Below the pieces are notes generated by a model. That model worked only from the letters and a program-made list of their open reading frames with translations, did not search any database and was not told the DNA's origin. DNA of 64,000 nt from Candidatus Butyricimonas faecavium (GTDB lineage: Bacteria > Bacteroidota > Bacteroidia > Bacteroidales > Marinifilaceae), in assembly GCA_944321125.1 (NCBI GenBank), contig CALUKD010000009.1, positions 1 to 64,000 on the forward strand. Direction: 5' to 3'. A program made the position numbers and the translations under genes. Of this stretch, positions 43,501 through 52,231 are shown in pieces (the stretch's first letter is position 1; each line of letters begins with the position of its first letter).

Positions 43501-43859
43501 AATATAATCGAACTTATGCAAATAAAATTGAGAACGTGAATTTAGCTTTTAATGTGGACCGTCGGGTGGGCAGCGAGCGTTGGATGAATCCGGGGGATGA
43601 AGCGATTTTTTCAGGGTTGGATTACAAAAATTATTATATGACGGATCGTTATATACAAGATGAAAGTACTTTTGAGTGTAACAATATAAGTGTGACTTAT
43701 GATTTCCGCCAAAAATGGGTTCAACAGGCAGGCTTTTCTCGTTTAGCACTGACTGCAAGTATCGGTAATGTTTTCCATTGGTCGACAATAAAACAAGAAA
43801 GAGGAACCAGTTATCCTTTTGCGATTCAACCCTCATTTGGAATTTCATGTTCATTTTAA
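40527..43859 (+). CDS. STN-containing SusC/RagA TonB-dependent transporter (locus 3)
   Basis: A 1110-aa outer-membrane importer/transducer. Signal peptide to about residue 37 (GYSQ); STN domain about 38-112 (LTLKMNNVTLLQVFDELARQ); carboxypeptidase-regulatory-like domain about 127-205 (YSGVVKDKGGNTLPGVTI); TonB-box-like DEVVVTG; plug with ITILKDASATAIYGSRGANG; barrel ending SFGISCSF. The STN domain matches the FecR/ECF sigma pair upstream. The wording of plug and barrel resembles the locus 2 SusC. SusD follows after 12 bases. Confidence 0.94.
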   Translation: MKKYEHFGVRWKSYAKQGIFYCCLFLCLWLIPVKGYSQDVRLTLKMNNVTLLQVFDELARQTGYEFVYSSTILEKVGNVSVDVSNESLENVLDLCLAETDLGYKIEDKHIIISPKLKKEVPKKTVTYSGVVKDKGGNTLPGVTIILEGTTAGVTTDVNGKFSISVPEALDTRLVFSFVGMKKKVVTVKNRKPLNVVMEEEVTSMDEVVVTGIFNKPKESFTGAAVKVTQEELKAAGNRNILKSLSNIDPSFQIVENNAFGSDPNKLPEIRLRGVSSIPSVSDLQTDMRAELCTPLFILDGFEITLERVMDLNNDEIESITILKDASATAIYGSRGANGVIVIKSVQPEQGKLKVSYNGNLNLEIPSLSSYNLMDAAGKLQLEWDAGLYENSVAAEDLKLKRSYAKKLERVLAGVDTDWKSIPVQVGVGQNHYVGVSGGDALFRYSMGLSYNNVVGAMKGSKRNTLNGSVTLSYLGEKFQLNNSMSFNINNSSESPYGAYSSYVSMNPYWEPYDKEGYVVKQFETESTVLFTNPINNPLWNAFSGSFSKSKYNGITNNLAITYKPITFLQATVNVSFNKTFSASDNYQSSKHSNQVWKEDILERGQRDYNSSENSSWSISGTVNYFKQWDKHILSAGFNMEFRESIITSRSMSVQGFLNDEMNSLGNGHKYVGDRPSSSDFKSRAVGFTGTINYNYDNRYFFDASYRIDGASSFGSDSRFAPFWSLGAGWTVSNETWMREYVPLINYMRLKYSFGCSGSMAFSPWQSQGTYTFGNGMEYHGSIAATISGLENPDLKWQNTYQHNVGVDFGFWKSKVSITANYYRKLTDNSITDMALPLSNGFESYTGNSGEILNTGFDLNISFYMIRNEGKQVFWNMTFGTSYNKNKLLKLSEAVKEQMNELRSQQSSGMYYVYEEGNSVDAIYAVPTVGVDPSTGQLVYLYKDGTQSYKYDVSQRVVCGDRMPKLDGRLNTSFSWRGFSVYAGFTIRTGGQQYNRTYANKIENVNLAFNVDRRVGSERWMNPGDEAIFSGLDYKNYYMTDRYIQDESTFECNNISVTYDFRQKWVQQAGFSRLALTASIGNVFHWSTIKQERGTSYPFAIQPSFGISCSF

Positions 43860-43871
43860 TAAGAATTTGTT

Positions 43872-45287
43872 ATGAAAAAGGTGATATTAAGTTTAGGTGT
43901 ATGCTTTTTCTTTTTGACCTCTTGTGATAAGTGGTTGACAATACGTCCGGAAAACGAGATAGAAAAAACAAAATTGTATGAGACGGAAGAGGGATTTTGG
44001 CAAGCATTAAATGGGTTATATACTATTATGGGTGCAAATTATGGTCCTACGGGGCATTTGCAATGCTCTGATGTCGAATTCTTGGCGAGTATATGGATTG
44101 CTAGTTCAGAGAGTGTCGAACAGCGTTTGATAGATCATAGGTATAAAGATGCTGATGCGGATTCTCGTTTAGCTGATGTGTTCTTGAATCAATATAATAT
44201 GATTGCTCATGCTAATACTATTTTGGAATACTTAAAGTTGCAGGATTTTCTTCCGGAAAGATCGTATAATATAATTAAAGGTGAGGCATTGGGGATGCGG
44301 GCTATGCTCCATTTTGATTTGATACGTCTATGGGGACCTATGCCGAATAATGTTGATGCCAGTTACCGGTATTTACCTTATGTGCAACAGGTATCTAAAA
44401 AAGTGAATATTTATGATACATACGAGGAGTATATGGGAAAACTACAGGCAGATTTGGATTCGGCTGAGTTTTTATTGAGCAAATATGAACCTTTATTGAC
44501 TCATAGTTGTGATGAGCTGAACAAGAATGGAGGGGATGAATATGATCGTTTAGAGTATTATTGGCGTCAGAATCATTTTAATTACTATGCCGTGTGGGGT
44601 TTAAAAGCCAGAATTGCACTTTGGATGGGAGATAAAGAACGTGCTTTGACATATGCGCAAATGGTGAAGGAAGCTCTGAATGCGGATGGGAGTGTAAAAT
44701 TCCGGTTGGGAACTGCAAATGATATAAATATCACAAGTACTGATCAGGCTGTAAACACGTTGAAGACGGAATGTTTATTTGGATATTATGTGTCATATTA
44801 TAATTGGCAACAAGAGTTTAATGATAATGCTGCTTATTTTAAGACACCAGTCTCTAATATAGAGGGATTATTTGATGATAAGAATGATTTTAGGTATACT
44901 TTGTGTTGGAAAGTTGATCCGGATGTTTTTACTGGTGAGCCGCAGAATGTTACGACCTATAAGTACAAAGCTTATAACGATAATTGGATACCTCGAATTC
45001 GTTTGGCAGAAATGTATTTGATTATGATGGAGTGTGCACCCTTGGATGTTGCTAATGTTTTGTATAAAGAATTTTGCGAGTCCCGAGGTACGGAATATAA
45101 GGAATTGACGGAGGGTAATCGTATGAATATATTACAAAGAGAATATTACAAAGAATTTATTGGGGAAGGACAAGTGTTTTATATGAGTAAGCGTCTGGAG
45201 GTGGAGAGGATGTTGTGGGGAAATCAGAAATGTGCGGAGGCTCAGTATGTTTTACCAATTCCTAGAAGAGAGTCTGAAATTATATAA
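43872..45287 (+). CDS. SusD/RagB family surface lipoprotein (locus 3)
   Basis: A 471-aa lipoprotein (FLTSCD, Cys18). The typical opening CDKWLTIRPENEIEKTKLYETEEGF and TPR-like helices (EALGMRAMLHFDLIRLWGPMP) are present, together with the C-terminal LQREYYKEFIGEGQVFYMSKR segment. It pairs with the SusC 12 bases upstream. No sugar-degrading enzyme is nearby, so a peptide or other non-glycan ligand is as likely as a glycan. Confidence 0.93.
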   Translation: MKKVILSLGVCFFFLTSCDKWLTIRPENEIEKTKLYETEEGFWQALNGLYTIMGANYGPTGHLQCSDVEFLASIWIASSESVEQRLIDHRYKDADADSRLADVFLNQYNMIAHANTILEYLKLQDFLPERSYNIIKGEALGMRAMLHFDLIRLWGPMPNNVDASYRYLPYVQQVSKKVNIYDTYEEYMGKLQADLDSAEFLLSKYEPLLTHSCDELNKNGGDEYDRLEYYWRQNHFNYYAVWGLKARIALWMGDKERALTYAQMVKEALNADGSVKFRLGTANDINITSTDQAVNTLKTECLFGYYVSYYNWQQEFNDNAAYFKTPVSNIEGLFDDKNDFRYTLCWKVDPDVFTGEPQNVTTYKYKAYNDNWIPRIRLAEMYLIMMECAPLDVANVLYKEFCESRGTEYKELTEGNRMNILQREYYKEFIGEGQVFYMSKRLEVERMLWGNQKCAEAQYVLPIPRRESEII

Positions 45288-45300
45288 ATTGTAGATTGTT

Positions 45301-45843
45301 ATGAGAAACATATTATTAATTTTTTTGGTTTGTTGCATGTTTGTTGCTTGTGAAGAGGAAAAGCTAGAACCTTACACGGGAAATGATGCAGTTCAATTTT
45401 ATACCACGAATTTTGATAAGGATATTGTGGTTGAGTATTCATGGGGGATGGCTCTTGATCCGAATGCAGAGTATGATACCTGCTGGATTCCGGTACAAAC
45501 TATGGGACGGGCTAAGAACTACGATCGTTATTTGAAGCTTGTTCAGGAAAAAGCCGTGGGGTGGGATTATGTTTATGATCATGTGGGGAATGTCGTGGAT
45601 TCACTTTCCTACGAGATTCCTAATCAAGCTGTGGAGGGAAAGCATTATGTCGCTTTTGATGACCCGGGTTTGCGTGAGTTATTGAAAATTCCTGCAAATG
45701 TATTTCGAGTGGATATTCCTGTGGTTATGCGAAAAGATCCGGATATGACGGAAAAATTGACGTTGTTGATCCGTCTGGTGGATACGGAAACGATGAAAGT
45801 GGGTGATCCCCAATTTACCAAGTGCCAGATAACCATAGAATAG
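45301..45843 (+). CDS. DUF4843-type lipoprotein (locus 3)
   Basis: A 180-aa lipoprotein (MFVACE, Cys17). It has the strand NDAVQFYTTNFDK near the start, a short insertion with DTCWIPVQTMGRAKNYDRY, and a C-terminal FRVDIPVVMRKDPDMTEKLTLLIRLVDTE resembling the DUF4843 pattern seen in locus 2. It is 13 bases after susD and 21 bases before the next gene. Surface localisation is expected; its function is unknown. Confidence 0.75.
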   Translation: MRNILLIFLVCCMFVACEEEKLEPYTGNDAVQFYTTNFDKDIVVEYSWGMALDPNAEYDTCWIPVQTMGRAKNYDRYLKLVQEKAVGWDYVYDHVGNVVDSLSYEIPNQAVEGKHYVAFDDPGLRELLKIPANVFRVDIPVVMRKDPDMTEKLTLLIRLVDTETMKVGDPQFTKCQITIE

Positions 45844-45864
45844 TAAATCGGTAAAATTAAGATT

Positions 45865-46899
45865 ATGAAAAGATATATATTTTTGTTGTTATCCATGATA
45901 GCTATGTTCTATGCATGTGATTATGCCGGTGATATAAAAGATTATAAAGAAGATTTGGCAGAAGGAGGTCCGGTGAACACGATCATTGTGAGTCCGAGTG
46001 CTTTCACGTTGTATGTAGATAGTGAATTTCCATCCATGTCTTACGTAAGTGTTCCGGCTAATACGGTAGATTCTGTTGTCGTGTGGAGTTCCGATACTCC
46101 AGAGGTGTTGGATATAGATCCGGAGACCGGAGAGCTGAAATGGGGAACCGTGAAAAATTGTGAAGTGGTAATTTCTGCAACAAGTGCGACGAGGAAAGGG
46201 GTGAAAGGAGAATGTCGGGTTACGGTGAGAAATACTATGGGGGTCTATAAGTATTTGGATCTAAGGGCAGAGTTGGGATTATTTGTGATTGATCGAAATA
46301 TTGGTGCAACGATGGCTTTTGATAAAACGGTAAATAATAATGCAGTTGAAATTAGAGGGAATTATTATCATTGGGGAAATAATACTCCGGTTGTCAATAT
46401 GGAATTTGGAGGAAGTGATGGACGGGGGGGTTACTATATATACCCCAATGGGAAGGTTCTTAAGGGAGGATATCCGGAATTTGATCCATCGTGGAATGCC
46501 GAGGGAGAGGATTTTTCGGATTGGAGCCAGGGGGGAGCGACTCCTTGCCCTGGAGGATGGCGTTTGCCGACAAAAGAAGAGTGTGAAAAAATAATTTATA
46601 TGACTAACGTTGCTAATTTTGATACTCAACAAGAAAAAACGGCAGCAAGGGCTTTACGTGAAAAATTGGGGATTCCGATGTCTGGTTATCAAGAAATACC
46701 TGGGGGAAACTGGCAGTGGCAACATGGGCTGTTATGGACTTCAACATGGGACGCCGAGACTAAAAAAGTTTGGGTTTTGCAGGCTACGAATTCTGGGGAT
46801 TGGAAGGATACTCCTTGGGAGATGAAAGAGATGGAATTGAAGGGAATTGCGATAGCCGTTCGTTGTGTTCGGGATGGAAATGTAGAGGACGTGGAATAG
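45865..46899 (+). CDS. lipoprotein with Ig-like and FISUMP-type domains (locus 3)
   Basis: A 344-aa lipoprotein (FYACD, Cys18). Residues about 35-120 resemble a BIG2-like bacterial Ig domain (IIVSPSAFTLYVDS, VVVWSSDTPEVLDIDPETG). Residues about 128-340 match the Fibrobacter succinogenes major paralogous (FISUMP) pattern: a GxYYHWGN segment, TPCPGGWRLPTKEECEKI, LLWTSTW, and an ending AIAVRCVRD. FISUMP domains are thought to be surface-exposed; their ligand is unknown. Finding one in a SusCD operon suggests a role in capture at the surface (inference). Confidence 0.82.
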   Translation: MKRYIFLLLSMIAMFYACDYAGDIKDYKEDLAEGGPVNTIIVSPSAFTLYVDSEFPSMSYVSVPANTVDSVVVWSSDTPEVLDIDPETGELKWGTVKNCEVVISATSATRKGVKGECRVTVRNTMGVYKYLDLRAELGLFVIDRNIGATMAFDKTVNNNAVEIRGNYYHWGNNTPVVNMEFGGSDGRGGYYIYPNGKVLKGGYPEFDPSWNAEGEDFSDWSQGGATPCPGGWRLPTKEECEKIIYMTNVANFDTQQEKTAARALREKLGIPMSGYQEIPGGNWQWQHGLLWTSTWDAETKKVWVLQATNSGDWKDTPWEMKEMELKGIAIAVRCVRDGNVEDVE

Positions 46900-46915
46900 T
46901 ATTAAATGGAAAGTT

Positions 46916-48208
46916 ATGAAGAGATTTTATTATATATTTTTAAGTTTATGGGTATTTGCGTCATGTTCGGATGATGACGTGGAATCCTCGGACGTGACTT
47001 TAGAGGTTAGGGATTATGTGGAGGAAACCATTTACAATTTTAAGGAAGATCAAGCTGTTTATTTGTGGGCAACAAAAAGTTGGGCGGATAAAGGTGTATC
47101 TAAAGTCGAGTACATGGTAGATGCAAGTGTGTTGGATAATTATAATCAGGAACATGGGACAACGCTAAAACTTTTGCCGGAATCCTGTTATCATGCGGAA
47201 CAAACTGTTTTTGAGGTGACGGACGAGATGAAATATGCTAAATTCAAAGTAATGTGTTCCCCGGATAAGATTGTGGAATTGGGAACATACGGGAAAATAG
47301 AGTATGCTTTACCTTATCGTATATATGTTAATGGGCAGGCGACTGAGGATCGTTACGGGACAGTGATCGTTGCTTTTAATGTATTGCAACCCTTAGCTCT
47401 GCTCGAAACTGGAATTGATACTGTGTATTTTCATCATGAAGACGAGTTGAGTTTGGATTTATCGTGTTCTTTGAATTTTGATAATCGTTTAACGATACCA
47501 GTAGACCTTTTTGCTGATGTTGCTCTCGTGGATGATTTTAATACAGAGTACGGTACGAATTATGAGGCTGTGGCATCTGAGGCCGTCACTTGGGAAACAA
47601 GTCAGATTAGTTTTGAAAGAAAAGAAACGGAAAAAAAAGTATCGTTTAATGTGAAGGGGGATATGATTCCGGTAGGCGTTTCTCTGTTGCCAATAAGGAT
47701 GAATGTGGATAATCAGGGTGTTAACGTTGATCCTTTGAATGATCGAAAATATTTTTTATTTTTCAATGAAATGATAGCTCAAAGTAATTGGGAAGCATTT
47801 GTATCCAAGACGTGGCAAGGAAGTGGGGATATTTTGATAGATGGTTCTTTAGGGGATAATTGGATGGTGGCAGGGGAGGCATCAGAGTTTTGGGTGATAT
47901 TATCACTTAAAGATGAAAATAAAGTGGCTGACTTTACAGGTGTGGAAATGTATGTTCAAGATTACGATCCTAATAAGGTGGGACAAAAGAAAGCAGAGAT
48001 TTATGTCAGTATGGATAAGGAGGAATGGGAATTAGCCGGGACGTATAATTTTAAAACTGAAGGTGGAAAACCTAATCTTGACGCTCAACGAGTATATTTC
48101 CCAAAGATAACAGGAAAGCATATTAAAATAAATATATCGGAATGGGAAAATTCTCCATATATCGGTTTTAGAGAGGTCGCAGCAATGGGAGAAATAAAAG
48201 ATAGGTAG
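46916..48208 (+). CDS. DUF1735-type lipoprotein with discoidin-like C-terminus (locus 3)
   Basis: A 430-aa lipoprotein (VFASCS, Cys17). Two DUF1735-like repeats are suggested: VDASVLDNYNQEHGTTLKLLPESCY near residue 70, and DVALVDDFNTEYGTNYEAV near 200, each followed by strand patterns. The C-terminal part (about 290-430) looks like an F5/8 type C (discoidin) beta-sandwich, with IAQSNWEAFVSKTWQGSG, FTGVEMYVQDY and YIGFREVAAMGE. Such domains bind carbohydrate or protein in other Bacteroidales surface lipoproteins. It sits 16 bases after the FISUMP gene. Confidence 0.8.
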   Translation: MKRFYYIFLSLWVFASCSDDDVESSDVTLEVRDYVEETIYNFKEDQAVYLWATKSWADKGVSKVEYMVDASVLDNYNQEHGTTLKLLPESCYHAEQTVFEVTDEMKYAKFKVMCSPDKIVELGTYGKIEYALPYRIYVNGQATEDRYGTVIVAFNVLQPLALLETGIDTVYFHHEDELSLDLSCSLNFDNRLTIPVDLFADVALVDDFNTEYGTNYEAVASEAVTWETSQISFERKETEKKVSFNVKGDMIPVGVSLLPIRMNVDNQGVNVDPLNDRKYFLFFNEMIAQSNWEAFVSKTWQGSGDILIDGSLGDNWMVAGEASEFWVILSLKDENKVADFTGVEMYVQDYDPNKVGQKKAEIYVSMDKEEWELAGTYNFKTEGGKPNLDAQRVYFPKITGKHIKINISEWENSPYIGFREVAAMGEIKDR

Positions 48209-48220
48209 TAGTATAATTAA

Positions 48221-48241
48221 CAAGGGAGATTATCTCCCTTG
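48221..48241 (+). promoter_or_regulatory. hairpin between DUF1735-type and thioredoxin-fold genes
   Basis: Perfect 9-bp stem caagggaga/tctcccttg with a 3-nt loop, 12 bases after one stop and 18 before the next start. No T-run follows, so it is more likely an mRNA stability or processing structure than a terminator. Confidence 0.5.
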
Positions 48242-48259
48242 TTATTAAAAAGTAAAAAA

Positions 48260-49441
48260 ATGCGTTTGTTTTTTATGTTTTTAAGTGTATGGATGAGTAA
48301 CTTCTCCTACGCACAAGAGCGTTCTATTCGTTTAGAAAAAGCGGATTGGCAACGGGTTATAGCGAAAGCGAAAGAGGAGAATAAATTACTTTTTATCGAT
48401 TGTAACGCCGAGTGGTGTAATCCATGTAAAGCTTTGGTAAAAGACGTGTTCAGCAGGAATGCTGTTGCAGATTTTTATAACGAGAATTTCGTGAGTGTTT
48501 CTTATGATATAGAGAAAGATAAATCTCCGGAATTTTTTGATATGCCTAAAATTTCGTCTATTCCTTTATTGTTATTCGTAAATCCTATAACCTTGAAGAT
48601 TGTGCACGGTTTTCAGGGGGGGACTGATGAATCGGGAATGCTGAATCTTGGGCAGAAAGCTTTGGATGGTGAATGGAATTTGGCGGGAATGCGGGAACGT
48701 TATCAGGCGGGAGAACGAGGAGAGGCGTTGCTTATTCCTTATTTGGGATTGTTAAAATCTTTGTATTACGGAGAATATAGAGAGGTGTTAGCAGGATATT
48801 TTAAAGATATGACAGTGGAGCGTTTAGCTATATTGGAAAATTGGAATTTATTTGAAAAAGAGGGGAATGATGTTTTGATGCCCGTTTTTCAATTGGCTTG
48901 GTATGGGCAGGAGCAGATAGCTCAAAAAATAGGTGTAGAGCGGGTAAAAAGTAAATTGGAAGAAGTTTTGACTTGGCAGGTCAAGGATAATGTAAGGAGG
49001 GTTGACCAAGGAGGATCGGAAAAGAATTACCAGAGATTGGTTGCTTTAAGAGACTGTATCAAGTCTATGGATTGGAAGGAGAAGGATTTCTGTTTGTTCG
49101 TGTTAAACATGGCAGAGAAAGCTTATCAAAGTGATTATGATGACGTCTTGAAATATTTGAAACGTTTTATTAAGGAATATGGTGTCGGTGATAAGAGGGT
49201 CGGAGAATACGTGTATATTTTTTGTGAGAAGTTAAAGGAGAACGGGAGTCAGAAACAAATCCTGTACGGAATAGGGAAACTTGATCGAGTGGTAGAGAAA
49301 CAAAAAGATGCGGGAATTCGTTCCCGGTTGATGTATTTGAAAGGAGATATGTTGAGGGCAGCCGGTTATGAGAAGGAGGCGATGCGGGTGGATACTTTAG
49401 CAACTAAAATATTGAATCCGCATTTTTATGATAGAAAATAA
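48260..49441 (+). CDS. exported thioredoxin-fold protein (locus 3)
   Basis: A 393-aa protein starting from the ATG at 48260 (the frame is open to a TTG at 48239). Signal peptide MRLFFMFLSVWMSNFSYAQ. A thioredoxin-like domain (about 25-130) has the active-site motif WCNPC, preceded by LLFIDCNAE and followed by the cis-Pro segment ISSIPLLLF. The CxxC dipeptide NP differs from the usual GP of thioredoxin. Residues about 150-393 are helical and TPR-like, unassigned. It is the last gene of locus 3, before a bidirectional terminator. A periplasmic thiol-disulfide role tied to the imported ligand or to folding of the Cys-containing partners is inference. Confidence 0.87.
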   Translation: MRLFFMFLSVWMSNFSYAQERSIRLEKADWQRVIAKAKEENKLLFIDCNAEWCNPCKALVKDVFSRNAVADFYNENFVSVSYDIEKDKSPEFFDMPKISSIPLLLFVNPITLKIVHGFQGGTDESGMLNLGQKALDGEWNLAGMRERYQAGERGEALLIPYLGLLKSLYYGEYREVLAGYFKDMTVERLAILENWNLFEKEGNDVLMPVFQLAWYGQEQIAQKIGVERVKSKLEEVLTWQVKDNVRRVDQGGSEKNYQRLVALRDCIKSMDWKEKDFCLFVLNMAEKAYQSDYDDVLKYLKRFIKEYGVGDKRVGEYVYIFCEKLKENGSQKQILYGIGKLDRVVEKQKDAGIRSRLMYLKGDMLRAAGYEKEAMRVDTLATKILNPHFYDRK

Positions 49442-49499
49442 AACTTTATAAAAGTGTTGAGATAAGAGATATTCATGTGTTTGTGTTTTATATTGTTAA

Positions 49500-49527
49500 G
49501 AAAGTCGTTCGGAAACGAACGGCTTTC
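49500..49527. terminator. bidirectional terminator between locus 3 and the ampG-like gene
   Basis: A 12-bp stem gaaagtcgttcg/cgaacggctttc (one U-G pair) capped by a GAAA tetraloop. It touches the stop codon of the minus-strand gene at 49526. Confidence 0.82.
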
Positions 49528-50788
49528 ATATTTTAATATATTTCACGGCAATAAAGCTGGGAATGGTACAGAGCATAATCCAAAGAAAGAAATACTGGTA
49601 GCCGATTAATTCCTGAATGTAGCCGGAGATCATGCCGGGGAGCATCATGCCGAGGGCCATGAAGCCGGTACAAATAGCGTAGTGGGCGGTTTGTTGCGGA
49701 CCTTTGCTAAAGAGCATCATGAAGTAGGTTAGGGCCGTGAAACCGAATCCATAACCGAATTGTTCTATGGCGACAGCGGAGGAGATTAGCCAAATGTTGG
49801 ATGGGAGAACGAATGCTAGATAAACGTACACGAGGTTGGGTAGATTCATGGCGGCAGTCATCCACCAGATCCAGTGTTTTAGGCCATTCTTAGCCATGAA
49901 GATGCCGCCTAGGATTCCACCTATCGTGAGGGCAATCAGGCCTACAACACCATAGATTGTACCAACTTGCATAGTATTTAGTCCCAGCCCACCGACTTCG
50001 GGATTATCCAGTAAGAAGGGGGAGGCGATTTTTACAAGTTGTGATTCTGCAAAGCGAAAGAGAAGAATAAATACTAATGCTGCAATGATTCCTTTCTTTT
50101 GAAAGAAGGTGATAAAGGTCTGGAAAAAAGCATGTAACGGGTTACCATTTTTTACGGGAATATCATTTTCCGGTTTGGGAAGGATAAATTGGTGATAGAA
50201 GAAGAGAAGTACGAATATGGTTGCTAATAAATAGAAGGTGATTGACCATGCTTTGGGAACGGCAATTTCTTCCGGGAGCGTGGAGGAATAAATCTTTTCA
50301 AGCCAACCGGCGAGCATGACAATTAGTCCTTGCCCGGTAAGCATGGCGAGTCGGTATGCTGTGTTGCGGATGCCAACGAAAAAGGCTTGTTTCTTTGTGT
50401 CAAGTCCCAGCATGTAGAATCCGTCAGTTGCAATGTCGTGGGTGGCAGAGCTGAAGGCCAATAACCACATGAATGCTAATGAGTAACGGAAAGCATGAGG
50501 CCCGGGAAGTGTCAGTGCTATTCCGGCTAATCCTCCACCAATTACTAGTTGCATGGTGATGACCCACCAACGCTTGGTCTTCACGATATCCACCAGTGGA
50601 CTCCATAGGGGTTTAATCACCCAAGGCAAGTAAAGCCAACTCGTATAAAGGGCTATGTCCGTATTGGTTATTCCCAACCGTTTGAACATGATAACGGCAA
50701 GTGTCATGACAACGACATAGGGTAGACCTTGTGCGAAATATAAGGTGGGGATCCAGGACCAAGCCGATGTTGTGATTTTAGATTTCAT
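49526..50788 (-). CDS. AmpG-like MFS transporter
   Basis: A 420-aa inner-membrane protein with 12 predicted helices, of the AmpG branch of the major facilitator superfamily, which imports anhydromuropeptides for cell-wall recycling. The N-terminal LYFAQGLPYVVVMTLAVIMFKRLG and SWLYLPWVIKPLWSPLVD segments, and ATHDIATDGFYML in the first half, are AmpG hallmarks. It is last in an operon with SpoIID-type, DUF4922 and GT2 genes. The first five residues (MKSKI) come from a dispersed junction repeat also seen at mnmA. Substrate identity with muropeptides is family inference. Confidence 0.87.
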   Translation of the reverse strand: MKSKITTSAWSWIPTLYFAQGLPYVVVMTLAVIMFKRLGITNTDIALYTSWLYLPWVIKPLWSPLVDIVKTKRWWVITMQLVIGGGLAGIALTLPGPHAFRYSLAFMWLLAFSSATHDIATDGFYMLGLDTKKQAFFVGIRNTAYRLAMLTGQGLIVMLAGWLEKIYSSTLPEEIAVPKAWSITFYLLATIFVLLFFYHQFILPKPENDIPVKNGNPLHAFFQTFITFFQKKGIIAALVFILLFRFAESQLVKIASPFLLDNPEVGGLGLNTMQVGTIYGVVGLIALTIGGILGGIFMAKNGLKHWIWWMTAAMNLPNLVYVYLAFVLPSNIWLISSAVAIEQFGYGFGFTALTYFMMLFSKGPQQTAHYAICTGFMALGMMLPGMISGYIQELIGYQYFFLWIMLCTIPSFIAVKYIKI

Positions 50789-50839
50789 AATTTATGATTT
50801 TAGATTCCAACTGCGGGCTAATGTTTGAAGATTGGCAAT

Positions 50840-52231
50840 TTATGATTTCATTTTCAATTCTCCGTTTTCAATTGTTTGTAGTTTCGTGTTCGGAAAATAG
50901 TGCAATAGGATTTGTTTGTAATCATAGCCTTTGGCACTCATGACAGCAGCTCCGATTTGACAGAGACCTACTCCGTGTCCCCATCCTGCACCTTTTAATG
51001 TGAAACGGGTAATGGTTCCGAAGGAATCTTTGTCTGTTTCTACGATAAAAGCCGAGCTGTATAGATGGGACTTGGAAAACGCCTTGCGGATGACGAGTTC
51101 TTTCCCGATGATCATGTTTCGTTTTGAACCTTGGATTCGGAGACGGATGATTCGTCCTGATACCCCTCTTTCCACGGGGTCTATCGATTGGATGCTCCCG
51201 AAATCTATTCCTATACGGGATTTTATTAATGCAGATAGTTCCGAAGGCGTGTAGGATACTTGCCAACGGAAGAAGTCTTGGGTTTCTTGGTCATAATCGT
51301 TGAGAACATTTGACAGGATAGTTTTGTCCCGGGTATTGCAGAACACATCCGGCGTAGAGAGTATCCATTTTCGAGCGTTCTCTTCTTGGGATAAATCGGG
51401 GATAGAGGGCTGTGTGTCGCAATCAACCACTTTGGTCAGGTAGGGATGCTCCACAGGTTCCCAAGTGTTTTCAAAATATTCGGTCATTCCTCCGCAGCAT
51501 TTCGAGAATCGGGCGTCACAGATTTTGCCATCATACACGAGAACCTCTCCCCGGGTAGCATCGATAGCTTGCCGGACAAATGGCGTGTATGCTTTACTAA
51601 TTCCTTGGTAGCGTTGACAATGATCGTCTGCACACACGTCGAAATGCTCATGGTCTTCCCGGTCGTACCACCGGATATATTGTTGTTCATCCTGTATACA
51701 GGATTGGTAAGTATCTGTTAGTTTTTCACATTTTACTTTTTGGGCGATTAGCCAACTGCGGGAAATAACCGCATGAGCTTTCAGGAGTTCCAAAGATGAG
51801 GTTGCACTCATTTCGGAAGAAATTACGCTTAATAAATAATCTTCTAAAGGTAATATGTTGATTGCCGTCAGATGATTTCCTTCGTCTATGATTTTCAATG
51901 TACCCTTGAATTTTTGATCTTCCGTGCGTTGCCAGTGAAAATTAATCCCGATCATGACATTGAGCAGGTCAAAATCCGCTATTTCCTCGTTTTCCGGTAT
52001 CAACGTGAAGGGATCCGGAACAGTCTGTATTCCTGAAGATGAATGTAGGATCAGGTTCTTTCCTTCCTTAGAAATGGTATATTCTCCGGAATATTTTTGA
52101 TTGTTGTTCCAATAGACCCCGTTCAGTCTGAAAGTGATGACAGGAGCGAAAAGGATGCCAATGGAAAGAGAGGTTTCCTTCGGTGAATTGTAGGTTGGCT
52201 GGTTGCAAGTTACAGGTTCTTTTATCTTCAT
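50840..52231 (-). CDS. SpoIID/LytB domain protein
   Basis: A 463-aa protein. SpoIID-type proteins are lytic transglycosylases acting on denuded glycan strands in sporulating Firmicutes, but the domain is widespread in non-spore formers. Core pattern: INILPLEDYLLSVISSEM (about 125), LLKAHAVISRSWLIAQK, DATRGEVLVYDGKI and the C-terminal KGAGWGHGVGLCQIGAAVMSAKGY (about 415). Cys-rich stretch CADDHCQRY at about 200. No signal peptide is evident, which is odd for a wall enzyme. The first 14 residues look repeat-derived. The start ATG overlaps the stop of the DUF4922 gene by 4 bases. Operon context suggests cell-wall glycan metabolism. Confidence 0.87.
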   Translation of the reverse strand: MKIKEPVTCNQPTYNSPKETSLSIGILFAPVITFRLNGVYWNNNQKYSGEYTISKEGKNLILHSSSGIQTVPDPFTLIPENEEIADFDLLNVMIGINFHWQRTEDQKFKGTLKIIDEGNHLTAINILPLEDYLLSVISSEMSATSSLELLKAHAVISRSWLIAQKVKCEKLTDTYQSCIQDEQQYIRWYDREDHEHFDVCADDHCQRYQGISKAYTPFVRQAIDATRGEVLVYDGKICDARFSKCCGGMTEYFENTWEPVEHPYLTKVVDCDTQPSIPDLSQEENARKWILSTPDVFCNTRDKTILSNVLNDYDQETQDFFRWQVSYTPSELSALIKSRIGIDFGSIQSIDPVERGVSGRIIRLRIQGSKRNMIIGKELVIRKAFSKSHLYSSAFIVETDKDSFGTITRFTLKGAGWGHGVGLCQIGAAVMSAKGYDYKQILLHYFPNTKLQTIENGELKMKS

